A DNA stretch of 64,000 nucleotides. It comes from Reticulitermes speratus (taxonomy: Eukaryota; Arthropoda; Insecta; Blattodea; Rhinotermitidae). Made by a program: the position numbers and the translations under genes. Position 1 is the stretch's first letter; every line of letters begins with the position of its first letter. The stretch spans positions 30,394,177 to 30,458,176 of the forward strand of contig JAJKFL010000007.1 in NCBI GenBank assembly GCA_021186555.1, given 5' to 3'. The notes below the pieces were generated by a model. The model saw nothing but the letters and a program-made list of their open reading frames with translations, ran no database searches and had not been told where the DNA came from. This document shows positions 21,111-29,800 of the stretch, piece by piece.

Positions 21111-24100
21111 GTGAGTTACAGTAATGGCGCAACATCCGTACATTTGCTGGAGGAATATTTTTATAGGAGTTATGAAAAGAGATTGGTAGTAAGTTAACGA
21201 CGTTTCGGTACAACCTACCGGTCCGATTTTCTTCTTGGGCTGCATTACACCTGAATGTGGGACCGACAGGCTGTCCTGAAATATCGTTAACTATCAATCA
21301 ACGTGCGTAACATCCCAGAAGAGCGAAGACCTCAAAGAAGATATGCATAAAACTGTGGATTTCGCGATCTTGTTCAATTGCTTTGAAAAAAATCTCGGAT
21401 GATACCTTAACCCACGCCGCAACACTGCCCTTAGAGTCCGTAGTAGCTTGTCATTCATAATAATGCTAACTACAGACGCAATATGTCTGCTCAACCACAC
21501 GGATTGGGCAGCCATAAACCTTGTGACTGAGATTTTGAACAATGTTTTCAATGTCTTCGTTCGAATCGTAAAATATTCACCTACGGCTTACTTCCACGTC
21601 AACCCCATTTAGAATTCATAATTATCCACACTCTGCTAATTTCAGTAGTTGATATAGCGTCATGAAATATTCTAATAAAGATTTGCTGGCACAGCTCGGC
21701 GTTTACACATCGCAACACGACTACAACACACGAATAACATAGCACACTAACAATAGGGCTTGGGATGCAACAAGTGTATGTCATTAAACACTGCTTCCTG
21801 GTGCGGGAAATGAGAACTAACAAAGCTAAGGAGCCTGCCCTTTGTTTTATATTCTATCTGATCCCTGGTGCTTAGCCTGTCTCGCGCCAGAGAGCAAAAG
21901 CCTTTTAGCCAAGTTTCGCCTCCTCCTAGACTCTGAGTTTCCCTTTGTCAGGCGTCGGAGAGTAAAGGCGGCCGACGTCTGAAGTTGACTACCCCAGCTC
22001 CTAGCTTTGCGACTTTTACGTTACAATGGGAAGTGCCCTAATACATAAGTCACTGCGGACTGGATGACCAGATTTCGATTCTTGGTAAGGATGCCTGAAT
22101 ATTTATTGTTTCTGCCTCGTCCGGAATAACCCAGCTTCTTGTCTGATTGAGCAGTCAAACTGAAGCTAAGAGCACGCGCAGCTTTGCACTCTATCAGCAC
22201 ATTTTAACTGCAGCTCTATTTCCGAGCAGTTTACATCCAGTCTGCTGACTCCAGAGACATCTGGTCAATAAATGGGGAACATGCACAGTGCAGGAAATGA
22301 CCTGCGTGTTGATGGGCGACGTACTGGGAGAGCATCAGCGATTGTCGTATGCTGTTTTGTCGTACTGTGTCTTGGAAAATAGACGAAACAAATGAAAAGA
22401 CGTAGAGACAGAGAGGAAGAAAAAGGAACGGAAGAAAAGGACAGAGAACACGAGAAAAAATATAAAAGTATAAAGGAAGAAGAAAGGAAATAAAAGGCTT
22501 GATGAAAGAAATAGCGAGAATAAAAGCAGAAATACTACAGAACACATTTTTGGAAACGTAGTGGGTTAATAAATGTGTTGTATTTGATGTACAATGAAGA
22601 CTACGTAGAAATGTCAGTACTGTACCGACGGAAAGAGCACGGAGCAGTTGTATAGCCTTACACAGAATAGGTATCAGATGGAGATGAGTGGTTAGCTCCA
22701 AGCTCCATCCATTTTACTCCAGGGAAATTATCCCCCGTTAAAGCTGAGTGCATCCCAGGCGTAATGTTGAAAAAAAATTTATTTCCCTTACCAGGAATAG
22801 AAAACGAGCGGTCTTGCCTGGGTGCAGTCGCTATACAGAGACTTAACTTGAACAAGTTGAGTGTCGCCACTAAGCGTCTCATGTCCTGTAATGTTGACTG
22901 TTGCAGGTAACGACCGCCTGGAGTGCCGCGCCACAGGGTTCCGTGTCACCGACACCCGCGGCACCATTCTCTTCTCAGCCGATAAAAATGAAGTGGTAGT
23001 TGGAGCAGAAGTTCTCAAGGTCACAGGTCAGCATTTTCTTCTGTCCTCGAACGATTGTGCTCCACCCTGTAACGTCTATACAACCACATGTCGAATTCTT
23101 TATCAATATTCATATATCACTTTCTTGTCCAGGCTTGCAGGAAAAAGCAAGTGTTTGGGAATTTCTTACTACACTTTTATGTAAGAAGGATTTAAACGGT
23201 CTGTAAAGGTAAAGCAATCCCATTACAGGCCTGGACAGGACCCTTAGGATTCCAGGAGGTTGAGGCTCCCAGATTTCTAGACAATCGGCACATGAAGATA
23301 GTAAGGTTGTCAGCCCTAAGCACCGGCCATATTTACCCCCTAGGGAATATTTCTGGTACTCATATCTGTTAGAGGCTGAACCGATTCCAGGGCCGTAAAC
23401 AATGTAGTTGTCTAAATTATCACTTGTTGAATAACTGCCTACTGCTTTCATCTGTATTTATATGCGTTTTGAAAGAATGAACTTATGACGTCAAGCTTTA
23501 TTTCCTTGTGTTCTGCGCATTTTAGTCGTCGAGCAGTTGTACCAACTAACGAACTCCATACAGTTGGACCCTTCTTAAGAAGCTGATATATCTGCAGCTG
23601 TTTATAATAATCCAAGCATTTTATGGAACCTGGAATTCCGTTACCGAGTTCACAACACCTCGTCACTTTTCCATATCCTGAGCCAAATTAATCCAGTCCT
23701 CGACCTGTGATTGTTTTCATTAACTTCAACTTTAAATTATTCTCAAATCTGCTCATAAGTCTTCCGAAGTCTGATTTTTATCAAGATTATCAACCAAATT
23801 CCTGTATGTATTGCTCTCCTCTCGCATACGTGCCACAACCCCGCCCATCTCTTTCTCCTCGATTTAATCGCACAGATAATTACTGATGGTTGAAGTACAA
23901 AATTAATCACCTAGACAGTTTTTAAAAATGGATTCATTCCCTGTCGGGGGCCACCCTCCACAGTGAAGTCTCTCAGTGATGGATTTGAAGACATTTCGCC
24001 TGTGCAAGCTTGTGTAGATTACACGCTCGACAGTGCTGTGGGAGAAGTTGCCAGCACATTCCCTTTGTTGGCTTGGCGTCACGAAATGCTCGTAATATTT

Positions 24101-26781
24101 TAAGATGGCGATTCTCAATTTCTGTTTGCTGTGAAGCCCCTGTGGCTTTCAAAACATGCCGAATGCCAGGACCTGCAAACGCGTTACGTTAGTGTCAGTC
24201 TGAAATAAAACACAGGTCTGCGCTAACACACTGGGAAGAAGCGGAATTGAAATAAATTCCTCGGTCTGAAATGAAGCTTATTCTGGCTTACTTATTCTGC
24301 GAACCGCTAGTTTGTGTAATTTCTGTCTGATTTCAGTACTCTGTAGGGCAGTGGTATTCAACCTGGGGTACGCATACCTCCGGAGGTAAGCGAAGACATC
24401 TTAGGGGGTACGTAAAATTAAAAAAAGATAAATATTTCATGATAAACATTGAATAATCAGGGCTAGATTTAGGGTTAGCCACAAGAGACCTGGACGTAAG
24501 CACATGCGATTTGGGAGCGCCATTCTTTTCTCTCTCTCTCTCTCTCTCTCCTTTATGCGATTCTTATCTGGGCGGCTAGTTTCATTTTATTCCACATAGT
24601 GCATATAATATATTTGTTATTTAATAGCTTGACTCTCCTTTTTCTCATTTAAGACTTATTATTTAATACATTATTTTGGATGTAATTTATTTAAAATTAT
24701 TTTAGATTTAGATTTAGACTATATATACATGAATTATGCACCAACAACTTTGGGGGTACAAAGTTGAAGAGAAATTATATCTGGGGGTACGCGAATAAAA
24801 AAGGTTGAATACCACTGGGTGTAGGGGACAACTATTGACACTGAAAGGTCACAGTTAATTATGACATAATAGTTATATAATAGTTTTTGCTTGCTTGCTT
24901 GCTTGCTTGCTTAGTCGTCCTCTTCAACCTTCCGGTGTCGAGGTTCACACGAGGGATCTCCATGCAGATCTGTCCATAGCCTTTTTCCTGGCCTGCCTCC
25001 AGTCCACTCCTCTCTCCTGGAGTCCTCTCCTTACATTTTCTTCCCACTTCACACTTGGTCTTCCTCTCTTCTTCCTTCCTTCTGGTTTGCTTCAAAGGCT
25101 TGCTTTGAGTATCTTTGATCATCCATCCTACATACGTGACCAAACCATCTCAACTGGGATCTCTCAATACACTATTTAATAGTTTTTACGTCACTAAATT
25201 TAATTATGAAAATTTTCTACTGATCCTTTGGGGATGCCTTGCAAGAACCCTTGGGATCTTTGGTACGTATTTTGGGAATTTTATCTTAATTTCTTTTTTA
25301 TATTCAATCATGGTCTTATCTCTACAAACACTCTCAGACGTGACGATTGTATGCACTGGGAGTCTTCCGTTGTCCTGACTTCAGGCTTCCGCCGCGATGT
25401 GGATGACATCTACGCTCTTCTTGGATATTACGCAGCGTAGAGTGGTAATTCTATACCGACGTTTCGGGACAAACTCGGTCCCGTCGTCAAGGGTTAAGAA
25501 GTCTTGGCCCTTAAATATGCGACCGAGGGGATGTCCCGAAACGTCGGTACAGAATTACCGCTCTACGCTGGGTAATATCCAGATGAGGACAGAGCTCTTC
25601 CGCTGTTTTGTTTAAATAGCCTCCAGGAACTGTAATGAGCTCACAAAATTGCAGTTGTGCATGTGTTGGGTGGGGAACTTGGTAAGTAACTGTAAGGAGT
25701 GGCGTTCGGCAGTTACGTGTTGTGGGGAAAATATGAATGCAAGGTACAGGAAGTTGAGGATGGATGGAGAGAGAGGAAATAGCAAAGGGACAGAAAAAGT
25801 TTCGTAATCAAACACTTTGTAATCTGTACCTTTTTCAAGTAGTATTTAGGAGAAAGAGTCATGGAGGACGATATAGGTAGGATACGTACGGACATGGTGG
25901 AAAAACTGAATGACCGTGAGAATGGAGGCATCATGATCCTCCGAAACGTCGGTAAAATGTACCATTGAACACAGCGTCGTATGCCAGAAGACTTGAATGT
26001 TCTTCAACAGTGCTGAGAGAAACGTCGAATTTCGCAAGCAGAGTGTAGCTGTCTAAAACTTAGTCGGAAGATGTCCAGCAGGTAGATCTAAGCGTAGATA
26101 TGAGTGTAGTATCAAATTAATTTTACTGGTATAAAGTGTAAAGAGTACTGGATTCAGGTAGTAAAGGCACGTCTATGTTCGTACTTGTTTTGTATTGTAA
26201 ATAAATAGGGTGTCCCTTTTATCGAGTCCCTGAGGACTGTCACGAGACATTCCGGCGGTTGCAGGCTTTCTGTACGATAAAGCCGCCTGTTGTCGGACAT
26301 AATAAAAAGGACATCCTGTCTTTAAGTAAAAGACTGCTACGTACTGGGATGGAAATGTGTAATTTAATTGCTAGGCCCAGTGCGTTAGAAGCTTACCTTG
26401 AAGATGGAGACAGTAATTCCCTCCGAAATTATAGGACATACTTATCAAACTCCACTGCGTTGTGTCAAACCACAGTAATGTTTATAGACACGGCAGAGAG
26501 GAATGTGAATATCACACGTGTGAACAAGTTTGTTGAGACACGTTGTAATTGCTTGCAGGTGACGGAGGCGCCATCTTCGACGGCACGGTGCAGACGCCAT
26601 TAGTGAGAGCAGATTCAGGAAACGAACTCAGGTCAGTGTCTGCCACTGACTACCAATGTTTGAACACGTGTTCGGTTTTCCCCTCCGGAAAAATGAGAAA
26701 AGTATAATGTGTGTTTATATTATTAGTACAGTGCAGGTCATGAAACTTAAAACACTCAACCAACAAAGGCACTATTATTAA

Positions 26782-26813
<32 letters not shown>

Positions 26814-29800
26814 GCTGCAAATTCTATTTGTAATCATATGGATGTTTTCAGAAGGGAATTTGTTACACTTAGTCAGATGTAATAATTTATTACGTTATTT
26901 TAAGGTGTTCTTATTAATTATCTAAGCAAGTTATTGTTTGTTTGTTTATTTGTTTTGGTTGTGTTTGTTTTATTTTTGTTTTGTATATTGTCCGTTGTTA
27001 TTTGTGTTTGTATGTTGTGCTGTTTGTGTAATTGGCCTTCTGGCTGTTGACTTGGCACATTAATAAACTAGAATTGAATTGAATTGAATTGAATTATTTT
27101 AGATATTTATATATTATAATCCCCATAAACCAGTCCAACATGTTTCGATCCCTTCCTGGGATCATCATCAGGGACACTTGTGGGAGTATAAGTTACATAA
27201 ACTAAAACCAACAATATAAGTACATGTACCTACATTGTTGGTTTTAGTTTATGTAACTTATACTCCCACAAGTGTCCCTGATGATGATCCCAGGAAGGGA
27301 TCGAAACATGTTGGACTGGTTTATGGGGATTATATATAATATCTACAATAATAATAATAAAAGTGTATTTGTTGGTTGAGTGTTATGTTTAAGAGCACAA
27401 TCCGTCATATCAGGCTTCCGCCGCGATGTTGATGAGTTCTGCGCTCTTCTGGGATATTACGCGGTCGAATGGTAATCCTTTACCGACGTTTCGGAACAAC
27501 ATATCGGTCCCATCTTCAAGGTTCAAGACGTCCAATGTCCTGAAATTGGGCTTCTTTGTCTTGGACTTCTCAACGCTTTAAGATGGGACCGATACGTTGT
27601 CCGAAACGTCGTTAAAGGATTACCATTCGACCCTGCGTAATATCCCAGAAGAGCGCGGATCTCAAGACGTGTATAAGTTTTCACATTTTTCATCATGAGA
27701 TTTGTCTCAGGGTGGATACAGACAGATATATGCTGCTTCCATGTTCAGGGCGAGGATGTAGAATGGCTGTATATGCATGTTGGTATCCATGTACAAGGTG
27801 GACGTAGCTGTAAGACCGCAGATTGAGCCGGGAAGGATTTGTCACCGTAACAGTGACGGATAGGGTCCAGAGACCAGTGGATGGATTGGAGAGACGCCAT
27901 TTGTGGCCGCATTTTAAATATTGTAGAAAGGAATGTTGAGAAAGTTACATGGAACTGAAAGAGACAGAATAGGGTAATATAAGGAGGAGGTGAAGAGAAA
28001 GACGTATAATACATAATTCTTACAAAGATCGTCGCTTTAGGACAAATTGCGTGTCTACGCGTCTGTTTGGCTGGCAAACACAATTACATCCGTTGAAGGA
28101 GGAAGAATTAGTATTCTCTTTAAATACTGTGTTTTACTGCATGACTTTGTGATTTTTAATCTGAATCCATGCTCCAGCATCTTATAGTCTAATGGTTTGC
28201 TGCCAACATCTGGCGCGAAAAGCTGTCCTAATGCATCAATGTCTTTTTTTTTTTTACCCTTCTCTCTCTTCGTCATAAAAAGAGATGCATTGCTGGCGGA
28301 TTTAATAAGTGGAACAGATTGGCTGCCGTCGGGAAATGAGGCTGAAGGAAGCATGCCTATTAAACACTGGCAAAACTTTCTGCTTCTGCAAGGCAAAGCG
28401 CGATATCAGACTCATCACAAATGTTTGTACGGTTCGTTTTGTGTCAGATCTTACCCGATAACGACCTCGGTCACTAAGTGGTAAGCGGTTGCGGTTCGAT
28501 TCCCTGAAAGACCAGCGATTAATCATCTATCCTCCATCACCGGGCTGACATTAAGGCCCGCTCTTGGTCTCTTGTGATTGGTGCTGGGCGTTTAACCTCT
28601 GATGATAAACCGTTCCGTCAGCAGAACCAGACAACTCGTCTGTGTGTAGTTTCTTGTGTATCCACGAAGTAATTACGCACGTTTGGCTATCAAACACTTA
28701 ATATTTCTTCCTGTTTTGCCATGCTCTGTGTACATGTAATGAGGGTGGTGTGACCGATTTGCTGGGTGATTGAGTCAGACCAGTTTTTTTTTTCATATAT
28801 ATAACATACAGCTTGGTTTGTGAGTGGGGTCACAAACGTGGTTTGCGTATTATCTGTAGTTAACTGCGTAGTAAAAGAGATGGTTGTGTTTCGTTATATT
28901 TTCCATTCCGTGCATTAAATTTCCACTTTTTAATGTCAACAAACAAAGGCACTTAAATTTGCACAAATTCGCAATCACGTATTAAACAAAAACACACTAT
29001 ACTGCTGCATGTTTCGCACCTCGTTGGTCCATCATCAGGGAGAACATCAGTCGTTGCATAAAACAGTAATGCATTGCTCTAATTGTACATGTAGAAGAAC
29101 TGCTGGTAATTTTCCATGTAGTGAACTGTACCGTTACCGTCAACACACCTGAATCATCCACACGCTGCTCTTATCTACTGTGTAACAGTTCACTACATTA
29201 AAAATTACCAGCAGTTCTTTACATGTCAATTGACCATCATTATGTTTATGCAACGATGATATGCGCCCTGATGATGGACCAACGAGTGCGAAACATGCAG
29301 GATGTTTGGTTTTAATATTATTGTGAATTTGTGACAATTTATAAAATACAGTCGAACCCGGTTATAACGACATCGGTTTATACGACACCTCGCCTATAAC
29401 GTCAGATATTCTGTGGTACCAATTAATTCCTCACTGTTAACCATAACATTATACTACTCGGTTATAACAACACTCACTTATAACGACACAAACTATTCAG
29501 TCCCTATCATGACGTTATAACCGAGTTCGACTGTAGTTGTACACTGAATATTATATTGGGTTTGTTACATGGCGACTTATGATGGGCAGTGAACAGTTGG
29601 TTCCTTTTGTCTTGGACAATTAATGACACTGTATCAACCTATTCGGTTTATACAATGTCAAAACAGGAATCAGAAGTGATCAGTTGTAGCTCCAGCCTAG
29701 ACCATTTCCAAGTTATTTCTGTGTTATAATCCAAAGACAAATACTTATACAGAGGCACACTTGTCAGCAAACGCAACGATTTAAGATACAATCAATCAAT

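Larger units (their letters stand above)
21111..22906 (+). other. Sarcoglycan intron A-B
   Basis: This is a 1796-bp GT-AG intron. It holds a degenerate half of the family E palindromic repeat (about 21195-21325) and a purine-rich stretch (about 22380-22560). The remainder, 21330-22380 and 22560-22906, shows no feature I recognise. A long open frame on the opposite strand across 22231-22701 follows the purine bias and is not credible as a gene. Confidence 0.85.
23027..26558 (+). other. Sarcoglycan intron B-C
   Basis: A 3532-bp GT-AG intron made largely of repeats, listed separately: minus-strand SINE A, two non-LTR retrotransposon 3' ends, a hAT-like MITE, a family E palindrome and its partial copy, and a short TIR element. 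23700-24340 and 25590-25930 hold nothing recognisable. Confidence 0.85.
27108..27345. mobile_element. Near-perfect fold-back element with paired hammerhead cores
   Basis: Arms of about 107 bp (27108-27214, 27233-27340) are nearly exact inverse copies around a short centre containing GTACATGTAC. Each arm has an outward-facing hammerhead-like core. No coding potential. Confidence 0.92.
28970..29335. mobile_element. Fold-back element with paired hammerhead-like cores
   Basis: Inverted arms: AGAACTGCTGGTAATTTT (29096-29113) against AAAATTACCAGCAGTTCT, and CACCTCGTTGGTCCATCATC against GATGATGGACCAACGAG. Arms diverge more than in the 27108 element. Confidence 0.85.

Noticed and set aside
22231..22701. 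156-codon hydrophobic frame on the minus strand
   Set aside because: Produced by the purine-rich tract inside the sarcoglycan intron; leucine/phenylalanine runs reflect base bias.
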